Of a stretch of DNA of 64,000 nucleotides, positions 51,170-61,262 are shown in pieces. The position numbers and the translations under genes were made by a program. Source of the stretch: Treponema sp. (GTDB lineage Bacteria; Spirochaetota; Spirochaetia; Treponematales; Treponemataceae). The notes under the pieces were generated by a model. It did not search any database, was not told where the DNA came from, and saw only the letters and a program-made list of their open reading frames with translations. The stretch spans positions 1-64,000 of the forward strand of contig JAFZWX010000232.1 in the NCBI GenBank assembly GCA_017617145.1, in the 5' to 3' direction. How positions within the stretch are numbered: position 1 is the stretch's first letter; each line of letters begins with the position of its first letter.

Positions 51170-54100
51170 TTATAATGGTAAATCAAGATTTTTTCCATAG
51201 GAATCTTTAGATTTATCACAGAAAACAACCTTGTGTGACTGTTTCTGAGCCTTTTGGGCAAGTCTTTTTGCAGCATTTACAACGTCTTCATCCTTTACTG
51301 CAAGTAGTTTTTCTGCTTTTAGCTGTTTAAAACCATTATTTGCATACAAAAAGGTTTCAAAAGCCTGTTTACCGCGATCTTGAGGTGCAAGCGGTACAAC
51401 TGCATCTCCATAGCAGGTAACTATTGATTTTTCAATATCCTCGTGTGTAAAAGCTGTTTGTGCTGCGTCGTCAAGTGCTTCAATCAAAAGGTCAGCATGC
51501 TTTACAGGATCAGGATCTCGGTAGGTACTCAGTTTTAAACATTTTTCACCAGAATCAGGATATCCGCCGGCTCCATAACAACCTCCTGTAGTACGGAATT
51601 TTTCCCAGAAAGTATGACAATTGAGCCAGGTTGTATAAACATATTCTGCAGCAGCTTCATCTGTAAGATATTGAGAAGCTGGAGTAACAACTGTAGCATA
51701 ACCTGTCTGTGATTGTGTTTTTAACGATTCCTTTGTCTGTTCACCCTGCGCATTTTCTGCAGCCTTCACATACGGAAGCAACTGTTCCAGAGTGTAATTG
51801 TTAGAAGGAAGTAGTTTTGTAATTCCACAAGCCTTTGCAAAATCGCCAAGCTTAGGCAGGATTTTTTCAAGAGAATCCTTGTCGGCAGTAATATGAATTA
51901 CTCCTCCCGACTTTACGCTTTGTTTATAAATGTATTCAAATTCCTTAAGAAGTTTTTTTGCATTCTTTGGTTTATATTCACTAAGTGTATAAAGCTGAGT
52001 TACACCCCAAAGGATTTCTGCAAGTGCATAACCTTCGCTCCAGGCAGCAGTACAGCGTTTGTAAGCAAGCTCACGTCCGTTGTCAATAATGCTTGCTTTT
52101 CTTCCGGCTTTGTATTCCTTGAGCATATCCTTAAAGCGGTTTGCATCTTTAAAATCCATGCCGGTAATAATTTCTGTAAGCATTTTTAAGGTTTCGTCTG
52201 TTTTTTGAGTAAGAGCTTTACAGCTTATTCCAAGCCATTTGCGGCCACAAAAATCATATTGCTCATATTTTTTTGCAAGCTCTTTACACTGAGGTGCATC
52301 ATAAACAGAACCACAAAGAATTCTTCCCCAAACGTCTCCGGTTATGCAGGCAGATTCTGAAATACACTTATCCCAGCTTTTTCCGCCCCACCCCATATTT
52401 GTGATGACTGTTGAAAGAAATGGAATATGCTTAAAGTGGTCTGGAGAAAGTGTATCAAACGGGAATAAAACATCAATATAGAAAAGTCCGTTTGTTTCTT
52501 CTTCACTAACAAAAAGAGGTATATCTGAACCATCGGCGCCTTTTACAAATTGAAGCTCAAGCTTTGGTTCATCAACTGTTTTTTCAAGTTCACTCACTTT
52601 TGTATGTGGAATGCATGCAAGTTCTTCCGGGGTTTCTACATGTGCCTGATACTCATGCAAACGGTCAAGATCTTTTTTAAGCTGTTCCCTGTCTATTGTT
52701 TTTGCAAGTTCTTCAACAAGAGCAGCTTCGGCTTGAGCACGCTTTGGAAGATAATCTTTTGAAGGACGAACTGTAAGGCGGCATTCAATATCGGAATCAA
52801 AGAAATATTTTTTTATGAGCTTTTGAACATAATTCTTATCGGCAGCAAGTTCTTTTTTAAGCGCTTCAAATTTTGTAATTGGGCAAAGCTGGTCTGTACA
52901 GGATTTTCCCCATACCCAGCCTTTAAGTGCCTTTTCCATAATCTGAATTGAATACGGCCCCCACCAGCGGTTTTCTTCGCGAAGATTAAAGTCTATTCCC
53001 ATTACAGCAGAATCAATATCTTCCTGCAAAACTCCTTCTTTATAAAGCCGTTCAAGCTCTTTCTGGATAAGTGCAAAAACTTTTTTCTCTTTTCCTTCTT
53101 TTACACCGCCCATTCCAAGCACCCAGAATTCTTCCTTGAACTGACCAAAGTTTCCAAGATAAGGCATGTCGCCAAGGCCTGAATCACGAACTGCTTTTAA
53201 AAGCGGAGAACTGTCGTTTCCACACAGAACTTCGCCAAGGAAATACTTTTCAATATTTGGTTCGCCTGTGTATTTTGCAATAATTGCAAGGTTGCCTGTG
53301 GCTCCCTGATCTGGTGCAGTTTTTTCTATAATAATAGACTTGTCTAATTTTTTAAGTTCCAGAAGCTCCTTTACCTGTGGCTTTACATAAGGAAGAGTCT
53401 GGTTTGCATAAGGCAAGTCTGTTGTGCAGTTGTATTTTTTTTCAAGACGGGCAATGTATTTTTCGTCAATGAAGTCAAGCTGCTCAGAAGTTGGAATATC
53501 GCCATAAAGCAAAAGACAGCAGTTATCGGGACTATAGAAGGTTTTGTGAAAATTTAAAAAATCTTCATAAGTAAGCGACGGAATTACTGCAGGGTCCCCA
53601 CCCGAAGAAAAAGCCGGATACGATTTTGGAAACATTGCCGCTAAAATTTCGTCATTAGCAATCTGATAAAAGGTTGTAAAGTTTGCCTTCATTTCGTTAT
53701 AAACTACACCCTGAATGCTAAGGTTTCCGTTTGCATCCATTTCAAGGCGATGACCTTCCTGAATAAAGGTGTCGTGAGTGAGCTTTGGGAAGAACACACA
53801 GTCGGCATAAACATCCATCATATTAAAATAGTCGCTTCGAACAAGAGAAGCGGCAGGGTATACAGTTTTATCGGGGTAAGTCATTGCATTCAAAAAGGTA
53901 GAAAGACTCTGACTTGCCAAAGTTGTAAATGGTTCTTTAAGAGGGAACTTTTCGGAACTGCAGAGTGCCGAATGCTCCATAATGTGGGCGGTTCCTTTTG
54001 AATCTTTAGCGGCTGTTCTAAAGGCAAATGCAAAAAGATTTTCGCGGTCGTTTTTTATAAGATGAAAAACTTCAAGACCTGTGCGCTTGTGGCGTAAAAA

Positions 54101-54205
54101 AACAGATTTACATTTGTAGTCGGGAACATCTTCAATAGCAAGAAGTATAAAATTTTTGTATTCTTTGCCGATGTTGGCTGGATTTAGAAAGTCAAATTTT
54201 TCCAT
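51170..54205 (-). CDS. M16C-family metallopeptidase (presequence-protease-like)
   Basis: A 1011-residue zinc peptidase of the insulinase superfamily with two clam-shell halves in one chain. The inverted zinc motif H74-I-M-E77-H78 is in GTAHIMEHSALCSSEKFPLKEPF, with the downstream Glu expected in the NEMKANF block (near 170). There is no signal peptide, so it is probably cytoplasmic and degrades short peptides. AGGAAT precedes the ATG. It is 9 nt downstream of the FliG-like gene, in a long minus-strand gene string. Confidence 0.88.
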   Translation of the reverse strand: MEKFDFLNPANIGKEYKNFILLAIEDVPDYKCKSVFLRHKRTGLEVFHLIKNDRENLFAFAFRTAAKDSKGTAHIMEHSALCSSEKFPLKEPFTTLASQSLSTFLNAMTYPDKTVYPAASLVRSDYFNMMDVYADCVFFPKLTHDTFIQEGHRLEMDANGNLSIQGVVYNEMKANFTTFYQIANDEILAAMFPKSYPAFSSGGDPAVIPSLTYEDFLNFHKTFYSPDNCCLLLYGDIPTSEQLDFIDEKYIARLEKKYNCTTDLPYANQTLPYVKPQVKELLELKKLDKSIIIEKTAPDQGATGNLAIIAKYTGEPNIEKYFLGEVLCGNDSSPLLKAVRDSGLGDMPYLGNFGQFKEEFWVLGMGGVKEGKEKKVFALIQKELERLYKEGVLQEDIDSAVMGIDFNLREENRWWGPYSIQIMEKALKGWVWGKSCTDQLCPITKFEALKKELAADKNYVQKLIKKYFFDSDIECRLTVRPSKDYLPKRAQAEAALVEELAKTIDREQLKKDLDRLHEYQAHVETPEELACIPHTKVSELEKTVDEPKLELQFVKGADGSDIPLFVSEEETNGLFYIDVLFPFDTLSPDHFKHIPFLSTVITNMGWGGKSWDKCISESACITGDVWGRILCGSVYDAPQCKELAKKYEQYDFCGRKWLGISCKALTQKTDETLKMLTEIITGMDFKDANRFKDMLKEYKAGRKASIIDNGRELAYKRCTAAWSEGYALAEILWGVTQLYTLSEYKPKNAKKLLKEFEYIYKQSVKSGGVIHITADKDSLEKILPKLGDFAKACGITKLLPSNNYTLEQLLPYVKAAENAQGEQTKESLKTQSQTGYATVVTPASQYLTDEAAAEYVYTTWLNCHTFWEKFRTTGGCYGAGGYPDSGEKCLKLSTYRDPDPVKHADLLIEALDDAAQTAFTHEDIEKSIVTCYGDAVVPLAPQDRGKQAFETFLYANNGFKQLKAEKLLAVKDEDVVNAAKRLAQKAQKQSHKVVFCDKSKDSYGKNLDLPL

Positions 54206-54213
54206 AATAATTC

Positions 54214-55350
54214 CTATATATAGTCTTCGTCGTTGCGGCCTTTGATAATTAAATTGCCGTCTTCGTAGGCGCGGCGCAGAATGCCCACAAACTGAGAAGT
54301 AATCCGTTCACATTCAGAACGCTTCATTGGTTTTAAAAGCTCTTCCTGTTCAAGAACTTCGCTTCGTCTGGCATGCGAAATATTATCGAGCACTTTGCTG
54401 CGGAAATCATCCGGCTTGGCCGCAATAAGGTGTGCAATATCGGCATCCGGGAATTCGCGCAGGGTTTCCTGAACAAATTTATCGTCAGCTGCAACAACAT
54501 CATCAAGTGTGAACAACCGCTTTTTAAGGTCTTGTCCAAGATCGGGATCTTCGTCACTAAGAGTTTTTAAGATATCTGCTTCTGAACCCGAATCCATTTT
54601 TTTAAGAATCTGGGCAAGTGCATTACGACCATCAATATTTTCTGTTTTTTCTGTTGTAACTGTACGCGATTTTTCGAGCATTGCGTTGTTTACACGATTA
54701 AGGATTTCTGGTGAAATAGGTTCCATTTTCGCAAGACGCATTACAACATCTTTTTTATCTTCGTCCTTCATGCTGTTTATTACGGCAGCGGCTTTCTGTG
54801 GAGGAAGGTAACTTAAAACAAGCGACTTTACACCAACGTTTTCGTCTTTAAGCAGAATCTGGATTTTTTCAATTTCTTCATCAGCAAGATATTCAAAAGG
54901 TTTTAAGGGCTTTTCCGGCATTGATTTTTGGAGCATCTGTTCTGCGCGTTCTTTGCCGTATGCCTTTGTAAGCATTTCGCGGGCAGTTTCTACACCCCCA
55001 CTTTTTTTAGCTTCTTCAAGCAGCGTTTGGAATTCTTCAAGAATAGCAGTTGCTTCTTCTTTGCTAACAGAACGAATTGAAGCAAGCTCCGGAATTATTT
55101 TTTCTATCTGTTTATCAGAAAGGTGCGGAAGAATTTTTGCAGCTTCGTCTTCGCCAATTAAAAGAAAAAATTTTGCAACACGTCGGTAGACTGATTCTTT
55201 ACCTTCTTCTTCGGGCTCCTGAACTGGAACTTTAATGAGCCCCTGTTCTTTTAACACTTCTGCAGCGGCAGCAGCACCAAACTTTTTAAAGCCTTCACCA
55301 TCATTTTTTGCTTTTGAATATGCGTTATTTCTTAAATCGTTGAGATTCAT
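54214..55350 (-). CDS. FliG1-like flagellar motor switch homologue
   Basis: A 378-residue protein with FliG-type armadillo-like helices: KFFLLIGEDEAAKILPHL (about 60-78), VLSYLPPQKAAAVINSM (about 185-202), RLAKMEPISPEILNRV, ALAQILKKMDSG, DEDPDLGQDLKKRLFTLDDVV (about 270-300). It has a long Lys/Glu-rich N-terminus that canonical FliG lacks. Spirochaetes carry a second FliG (FliG1) outside the main flagellar operon, which fits here. FliG1 in Borrelia influences flagellar placement; the role here is inferred. The ATG at 55350 is chosen over an upstream GTG-type extension; TATAAT lies 6 nt before it, overlapping the sbcC stop. Confidence 0.75.
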   Translation of the reverse strand: MNLNDLRNNAYSKAKNDGEGFKKFGAAAAAEVLKEQGLIKVPVQEPEEEGKESVYRRVAKFFLLIGEDEAAKILPHLSDKQIEKIIPELASIRSVSKEEATAILEEFQTLLEEAKKSGGVETAREMLTKAYGKERAEQMLQKSMPEKPLKPFEYLADEEIEKIQILLKDENVGVKSLVLSYLPPQKAAAVINSMKDEDKKDVVMRLAKMEPISPEILNRVNNAMLEKSRTVTTEKTENIDGRNALAQILKKMDSGSEADILKTLSDEDPDLGQDLKKRLFTLDDVVAADDKFVQETLREFPDADIAHLIAAKPDDFRSKVLDNISHARRSEVLEQEELLKPMKRSECERITSQFVGILRRAYEDGNLIIKGRNDEDYI

Positions 55351-55357
55351 ATTACTA

Positions 55358-58135
55358 TTATACCATAACCTTAACCGTACTTCCACCTGTACGTTCTTTT
55401 TTTACAACAATCTGGCGGTCTATTTTTTCTTTGAGCAGGTCTACGTGCGAAATAATTCCAATCAAGCGGTTGCCTTCTGTAATTCCCGAAAGTGCCTTAA
55501 AAGCTTTTTGCAGGGTTTCGCTGTCCAAAGTACCAAAGCCTTCATCAATAAACATAGAATCAATTTTTATACCGCCTGCCGAAAGACGTACTTCATCAGA
55601 AAGTCCCAATGCCAGTGCAAGAGATGCCTGAAACGACTCACCACCCGAGAGTGATTTTACACTGCGCACACCGCCGTTATAGTGGTCAATTACATCAAGT
55701 TCAAGCCCTGTCTGATTTTTATAGGAATCTGGTTCCTTTTTGCGAACAAGCTCATACTGAAGGTCACTCATTATCATAAGGCGTTTGTTTGCATGGGCAA
55801 TAATTCTGTCAAAATAAGTCATTTGAATATAAGTTTCAAGTTTGATTTTTTCTTTTCCACCAGAAAGATTGCCGTTTGCAGTTTTTGCAAGAGCACTAAC
55901 ATAAGCATACTTTTTTTCTAGAACACAAAGAGCTTCCGAGCGTTCCTGAATATTTTTAAGGGCACCACGATTTTTATCGAGTCGTGTATCTACAAAGCCT
56001 TTTTGTTCTGTAGCGGCTTTTCGTTCTATTTCATAAGCGGCCAGTTTTTCTTTTATTTCAGAAACATCAACTTTTTCTGTTCCATCAAGCTGCTTTTTTA
56101 TCTGATTTAGTTCACCTTCAAGAGTTGTATATGCATTCAGTTGTTCCTCATATTTTTTCTGCGCTGCTTCAAATGCAAGCTTCATCTGCTCAATCATATT
56201 TTCAAGCCCGGTAACAGCAGTCTGTGCTTCGGAACTATCCTTGTATTTTAATTTTGCCATTGCAGCCTTTTCCTGATTTTTCTTTTCATCAAGCCGAGCC
56301 TGTAGTGCAGAACGTTTTGCACCGGTTTCTTTTATTTCTTCTGAAATTTCTTTAAGCTGTTTTTCAAGTTCCGGCAGTTGTTTATCTATATTTTTCTTTT
56401 GTTCAGCACGAGAGTTTTCTTTTTCAAGACGGCTGTTACATTCATCAAGTGCCTTTTGTGCAAGAATTTTATGCTCCGAAAGTTTTTCTTTAAGCTTTAA
56501 AAGATTCTGTTCTGCTTCTGCCTTCGTGAGTTTTTTGTATTTTTCTTCTATATTTTTTAAAGTGTTTTCGTAATCGGCCTTTGCTTTTGCACAAGCGGCA
56601 TTTACCGACGAAACCTTCTGCTCCCATTCTTTTGCCTTTTCTTCTGCATCATCAAGTTCTTCTTTTGTAGGCGCCTTTTGCGATTTTGCCGCAGGCTTTG
56701 GATGTTCAAGTGAACCACATACAGGACACGGAACTCCGTCTTGCAGTGTTTGTGCAATAATTCCCGCCTGTTCGTCCATATAAGTTTTACGCAAAGTTTT
56801 ATAAGAAGCGTCAAGTTCTTCCCAGGTTTTCTGTGCAGATTTATATTCTGATTGAAGGTTTTCAAGTTTCTGAAGAAGCATTTCGCAAGTACCGGCTGTC
56901 TGTTCCAGCTCGTCAAAATCCTTTTTTCGTTCACTCAATTCTTTTTGTTCTGTAGTTATTTCAAAGCACTTCTGTTCAGCATCTGCGAGGTCTTTAAGTA
57001 ATTTTGAAAGCGTCTCCTTTTTTTCTGTCTGCGTTTTATTATGTTCATTCAGACTTTCTTCCAGTTCTTCTAATTCTTCTTTTTTATTTTTGCAGGTTTC
57101 AATTTCTTCTTCAAGCGCATCCAGTTCTTCGTATTTTTTAAGTTCTTCCTTTAAAACAGCAAGCTCGGCTTCTTTTTTTGTTCGTTCTTTTTCGCGCCCC
57201 TTTTCAGTTTCAAAAGCAGTTTTTGCAGTCTCAATATTATTTTTTACCTGTTCAAATAACTCTGTTTTTTGTTCAAAATATGCACGAAGCTTCTGCACTT
57301 CTTCATCTTTAGAAAGCGTAATATTAAGCTTTTTAATCTGCCCTTCACGTTCTTTAATAAGTTCTTCAAGTGCTAAAGCCTTTTGTTCATCTTCACAGAT
57401 TATATTTGAAATAAGCTGTTGGACATCGTTTATAGCAAGACCACCGGTAAGAGCTTTATCAAGTTCAATATTCAATTCACTGGAGTTGTCACAGGAAACA
57501 CCTTGTATAAAAATCTCAAATGCTTTTTTAATATCCTTACACTGACCATACAAAGATTTTTCTTCATCAGAAAGGCGCAGCTCCAGTTTTTCATAAAATT
57601 CTGTTCTAAAAATCTGTCTGAATATTTTCTGTCTTTCAAGAGTTCCTTCCATCAAAAGCTTTTGAAACTCGCCTTGTGCAATCATCACTATTTGTGAAAA
57701 CTGACCTGCATCAATACAAAGAAGATCTTTTATTGCACTCGTTACCTTTTCGCTGCCAGTTATTACACTTCCATCTGGCATTGTAAGAATTGCATCGGCA
57801 AGCTGCTTTGTTGTTGAATTACCCCTCAAAGCTCTTCGTTCATATTCAGGATTCCGTTTTATATTATAAATTTTTCCACGATATTCAAAAGTCAGTTCAA
57901 CCATGGTTGGAATATCTGGAGTTGCAAACGTTGAGCGAATCATTGCAACCTTACGATTATTACCACATAGTTCACCATAAAGCGCATAAGTAATTGCATC
58001 AAAAATTGTTGTTTTGCCGGAACCTGTATCTCCTGTAATAAGGTAAAGCCCCTGAGTTCCAAGCTGTTCAAGGTTGATTTCTGTACGGTTGCAGTAGGTT
58101 CCAAATCCGGTGATGATTAAATTTAATGGTCTCAT
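55358..58135 (-). CDS. sbcC: SbcC/Rad50-like SMC exonuclease subunit
   Basis: A 925-residue ATPase of the SbcCD (Mre11-Rad50) DNA-end-processing nuclease. The N-terminal Walker A is GDTGSGKTTIFDAITYALYG (about 34-53). Long coiled coils surround the zinc hook CPVC (GVPCPVCGSLEHPKP, near residue 465). The C-terminal ABC signature LSGGESFQASLALALGL and Walker B IDSMFIDEGFGTLD complete the ATPase. Its start overlaps the sbcD stop by 4 nt (ATGA), so the subunits are translationally coupled. Confidence 0.93.
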   Translation of the reverse strand: MRPLNLIITGFGTYCNRTEINLEQLGTQGLYLITGDTGSGKTTIFDAITYALYGELCGNNRKVAMIRSTFATPDIPTMVELTFEYRGKIYNIKRNPEYERRALRGNSTTKQLADAILTMPDGSVITGSEKVTSAIKDLLCIDAGQFSQIVMIAQGEFQKLLMEGTLERQKIFRQIFRTEFYEKLELRLSDEEKSLYGQCKDIKKAFEIFIQGVSCDNSSELNIELDKALTGGLAINDVQQLISNIICEDEQKALALEELIKEREGQIKKLNITLSKDEEVQKLRAYFEQKTELFEQVKNNIETAKTAFETEKGREKERTKKEAELAVLKEELKKYEELDALEEEIETCKNKKEELEELEESLNEHNKTQTEKKETLSKLLKDLADAEQKCFEITTEQKELSERKKDFDELEQTAGTCEMLLQKLENLQSEYKSAQKTWEELDASYKTLRKTYMDEQAGIIAQTLQDGVPCPVCGSLEHPKPAAKSQKAPTKEELDDAEEKAKEWEQKVSSVNAACAKAKADYENTLKNIEEKYKKLTKAEAEQNLLKLKEKLSEHKILAQKALDECNSRLEKENSRAEQKKNIDKQLPELEKQLKEISEEIKETGAKRSALQARLDEKKNQEKAAMAKLKYKDSSEAQTAVTGLENMIEQMKLAFEAAQKKYEEQLNAYTTLEGELNQIKKQLDGTEKVDVSEIKEKLAAYEIERKAATEQKGFVDTRLDKNRGALKNIQERSEALCVLEKKYAYVSALAKTANGNLSGGKEKIKLETYIQMTYFDRIIAHANKRLMIMSDLQYELVRKKEPDSYKNQTGLELDVIDHYNGGVRSVKSLSGGESFQASLALALGLSDEVRLSAGGIKIDSMFIDEGFGTLDSETLQKAFKALSGITEGNRLIGIISHVDLLKEKIDRQIVVKKERTGGSTVKVMV

Positions 58136-59295
58136 TTTTCACCTCCCCAGATTTCTTCAATCAAGTTTTGTGCAAACTTTTTTTGTTCTTCAGAAAAACC
58201 CTGATTATTCTGCAGTTCATAAAACTTATTAAAAAGTTCAAGAGGAGATGATTTTTCAACTTCGGCTACTGCATCAATCTGATTATCTTTTTGCGTGCGG
58301 GAATTATCGTAATCAAGGCTAACCAGATTTTTGTAAATAAGCTGAAGTTTTGCAAAGCCTTCGGGAATATCTTCTTCGTCGGTAAGAGTTATGTGAAGAT
58401 AATCGTTTATACTTTCGCCAATCTGTTCCCAGTATTTTTTAAGGGTGATTTCTTCGTAAGTTCCCTTTATACAGCGAAGATCGTGCTGCGGCTCAAAAAG
58501 AACCTGTTCAACCTTAAGTTCACCTTTTGAACCAAGCTCTACAATAAGTCCGCCCTTTTTATGATTTACTTCCGAGAAAGAATATTTTAGAGGACTTCCG
58601 CTGTAACGAATATTTTCGCCGCCTGCTTTCTGACAACCATGAAGATGTCCAAGTGCAACATAGTCAAATTTTTCAAAAAGTGCTGAACTAATATTGTCAC
58701 TGCCACCAACGCTTATATCTTCTGAATCACAACGTTCACTACCTGTAACAAACTGATGTGCAACAAGAACATTACGCTTTGACCAGTCAACATTCATTTG
58801 AGAAATTGCAGCTGCTACGGCATCGTCATAAGTGATGATTTTTTCAGCCTCATCTGTTTTTCCAAGGGCTTCAAGTGCCGCACGTACAACTGCAGGTTTT
58901 ATAAAAGGAAGAAGATAAATATTTACAGGTCCGTTTTTGTCCTGCAGTTCGTATTTACAGCTGGTGCCATCATACACTGGCGCAAAATGAATACCACTGC
59001 CTTCCATAAGAGAAGCCCCGCAAGTCATTCGTTCCGGGGAATCGTGATTACCGCTGATAATAAAAACCTGAACATGTTTCTCGCTAAGACGATTTAAAAA
59101 CCAGTCAAATAATTTTACCGCTTCAACTGACGGGACACCTTTATCATAAATATCACCAGCAATTAAAACAGCATCAGGCTTCTGAGAATCAATACACTGT
59201 AAATTCTTATACAAAATAAACTGCTGATCTTCTATTAAAGGGAATTCATTTAACTTTTTACCAAAATGCAAATCGGAAATATGAAGGAATTTCAT
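58132..59295 (-). CDS. sbcD: SbcD/Mre11-like nuclease subunit
   Basis: A 387-residue metallophosphoesterase nuclease. Metal-binding motifs in order: ISDLHFGK (residues 6-13), GDIYDKG (near 50), SGNHDS (near 85), VAHQFV (near 180) and LGHLHG (near 218). The ATG at 59295 starts the conserved MKFLHISDLHFG and has AGGTGGTGG immediately upstream, with TATAAT about 16 nt upstream. A 67-codon in-frame extension to 59496 would translate the palindromic element and is rejected. Confidence 0.93.
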   Translation of the reverse strand: MKFLHISDLHFGKKLNEFPLIEDQQFILYKNLQCIDSQKPDAVLIAGDIYDKGVPSVEAVKLFDWFLNRLSEKHVQVFIISGNHDSPERMTCGASLMEGSGIHFAPVYDGTSCKYELQDKNGPVNIYLLPFIKPAVVRAALEALGKTDEAEKIITYDDAVAAAISQMNVDWSKRNVLVAHQFVTGSERCDSEDISVGGSDNISSALFEKFDYVALGHLHGCQKAGGENIRYSGSPLKYSFSEVNHKKGGLIVELGSKGELKVEQVLFEPQHDLRCIKGTYEEITLKKYWEQIGESINDYLHITLTDEEDIPEGFAKLQLIYKNLVSLDYDNSRTQKDNQIDAVAEVEKSSPLELFNKFYELQNNQGFSEEQKKFAQNLIEEIWGGEK

Positions 59296-59346
59296 GCCAC
59301 CACCTAGAGATATTATAACATGAAAAAGTGGGAAAATGAAGGCATT

Positions 59347-59476
59347 GAAAACAGATGGCGTAGCGGGGACGGGGCCACAAACTGCATCAACGGTTGCCGA
59401 GCGAAGCGAGTAAAATCTTTCCTTGCAGCCTTTGCCGCAGTTTGCGGACACGCCCCCGCGGGAGCCATCTGTTTTC
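59347..59476. repeat. 130-bp imperfect palindrome between sbcD and the ABC exporter
   Basis: Perfect 13-bp outer arms GAAAACAGATGGC (59347-59359) and GCCATCTGTTTTC (59464-59476). Inner arms CCACAAACTGC (59375-59385) and GCAGTTTGCGG (59437-59447) match at 10 of 11. A GC-rich GGGGACGGGG/CGCCCCCGC pairing also lies between. The apex holds a GAGCGAAGCGAG mini-palindrome. Composition differs from flanking DNA, and the layout parallels the 29.25-kb palindrome. Confidence 0.8.
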
Positions 59477-59489
59477 CTTATGTATTTAT

Positions 59490-61262
59490 CTAACACCCCT
59501 TTACCAATTTTGCATAATTTCCGTCAAGTGCCATAAGTTCCTTATGATTTCCTCTTTCGACAATTTCTCCATGGTCTACAAAGAAAATTATGTCGGAGTT
59601 TCGAATAGTAGAAAGTCTGTGTGCAATAATAAAACTTGTGCGCCCCTTCAAAAGTTCATCCAGACCTTTCTGCAATGCCTTTTCTGTTTGCGTATCTACC
59701 GAGCTGGTTGCTTCATCCAGAATTAAAATGCGTGGGTCCGAAAGCAAAACTCTTGCAAAAGAAATAAGCTGCTTCTGGCCCTGCGAAAGGCCTCCACCGT
59801 TTGCAGTTACTTTTGTGTTGTAGCCGTCGGGGAAAGCAGCAATAAAATCATGGGCCTGTACAGTTTTGGCAGCGGCAATACATTCTTCGTCGGTGGCATC
59901 AAGGCGGCCGTAGCGGATATTTTCCATAATAGTTCCGCTGAACAAAAACGAATCCTGAAGCATTACGCCAACCTGCTTACGAATACTTTTAATTTGAAGT
60001 GACTGAATATCAAGACCATCAATCAAAATCTTTCCGTCATCGGGGTTATAAAAGCGTGTAAGAAGATTTACTATTGTAGTTTTTCCGGCGCCTGTAGGAC
60101 CAACAATTGCAACGCTTGTTCCAGGTGTAATTGTAAAGTTAACGTCTTTAAGTACAGGGTTTCCCGGCTCGTAACTGAAGTTTACATGGTCAAAACTAAC
60201 GTGTCCGCGAATTGGAGGAAGTTCAACTGCACCATCTCTGTCGGTAATATCTTCAGGCTCATCAAGAAGTTCAAAAATGCGCTCTACATAAGCACCGGTT
60301 GTTACCATTGAGTTATAAAAGTTTCCAAGGTTTTGAATAGGCATCCAGAAGCGCCAGATATAACCTGTAAAGGCAACAAGAGTTCCAACAGTTACTGTAC
60401 CACCCATGCCGTCGCCTAGCCAGGCAATTCCAGCCATATAAACAAGAGCAACTCCAAGAGTAGAAAGATTATCTACAACAGGCCAGATAATATTATTCAT
60501 ATTTACAGCGTGAATCCAAACCTTTTTACACTTATCGCATAGCTCATTAAAAATTCCCTGATTTACTCTTTCGCGGGCAAAGCTCTGGGTAATTTTCATA
60601 CCATTAAGACTTTCCGAAAGATATGCAGTAAGGTTTGAACGTTTATAGCTTTCCTGCTTCCACGCCTCGTGCTGCTTTTTCTTCATAGAAACAAGTACAA
60701 GCAGAAGAACAGGAAGCACTGCCATACAAACAAGAGTAAGGCGAACATCAATTGCAAGCATAAAGCACACAATTACAACAAGCGTAAACAAATCGCTTAT
60801 AAGCTGAATTATTCCATTGCTCAATAAATCACTAAGTGAGTTTACATAATTTACAACACGAATAAGGATTTTTCCGTGCGGGCGGCTGTCAAAATAAGTA
60901 AAAGGCAGAGCCTGCAGTTTTGTAAAAACTTCCTTACGGATTGTTACAATAATTTTCTGCGCCACTCTAGTCATAAGGCGAAGCTTTGCCGCAAGCAGGA
61001 TTCTGGCAAAAAGTGTTGTAATTATAATAAACACAGAAATCTTAATAAGAAGCGAATAATTTGCAGCAGGAATTGCCACGTCTATTGCCATGCGGATAAG
61101 GTACGGACTTAAAAGAGAGATTCCCGAAGCAACAAGCATAATAACGCAGGCAAGCACCATCCACCAGCAGTAAGGTTTAATCCAGCGAAGCATTCGTGGG
61201 ATAATGCGCAGGTTGAGCTTTTGTTCTATTTCTTCGTCGGTATCGAATTTATTTCTTGCCAT
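59490..61262 (-). CDS. ABC exporter half-transporter, canonical ATPase site partner
   Basis: A 590-residue fused membrane-ATPase exporter with six hydrophobic helices (residues about 30-310). The ATPase contains Walker A GPTGAGKT, signature LSQGQKQ, Walker B LILDEATSSVDTQTE with catalytic Glu, and AHR H-loop. It pairs with the preceding 590-residue gene as a heterodimer. The ATG at 61262 is chosen for its GGAGCAG and 14-nt overlap with that gene; a longer reading to 61337 is not supported. Substrate (drug, lipid or peptide) unknown. Confidence 0.88.
   Translation of the reverse strand: MARNKFDTDEEIEQKLNLRIIPRMLRWIKPYCWWMVLACVIMLVASGISLLSPYLIRMAIDVAIPAANYSLLIKISVFIIITTLFARILLAAKLRLMTRVAQKIIVTIRKEVFTKLQALPFTYFDSRPHGKILIRVVNYVNSLSDLLSNGIIQLISDLFTLVVIVCFMLAIDVRLTLVCMAVLPVLLLVLVSMKKKQHEAWKQESYKRSNLTAYLSESLNGMKITQSFARERVNQGIFNELCDKCKKVWIHAVNMNNIIWPVVDNLSTLGVALVYMAGIAWLGDGMGGTVTVGTLVAFTGYIWRFWMPIQNLGNFYNSMVTTGAYVERIFELLDEPEDITDRDGAVELPPIRGHVSFDHVNFSYEPGNPVLKDVNFTITPGTSVAIVGPTGAGKTTIVNLLTRFYNPDDGKILIDGLDIQSLQIKSIRKQVGVMLQDSFLFSGTIMENIRYGRLDATDEECIAAAKTVQAHDFIAAFPDGYNTKVTANGGGLSQGQKQLISFARVLLSDPRILILDEATSSVDTQTEKALQKGLDELLKGRTSFIIAHRLSTIRNSDIIFFVDHGEIVERGNHKELMALDGNYAKLVKGC

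Noticed and set aside
55357..55362. TATAAT before fliG1 as a firm leaderless promoter
   Set aside because: It overlaps the last codons of sbcC (GTA TAA), has no good -35 box, and may be chance; only noted as possible.
59296..59496. 67-codon N-terminal extension of sbcD
   Set aside because: It lies in the 130-bp palindrome, and AGGTGGTGG marks the ATG at 59295.
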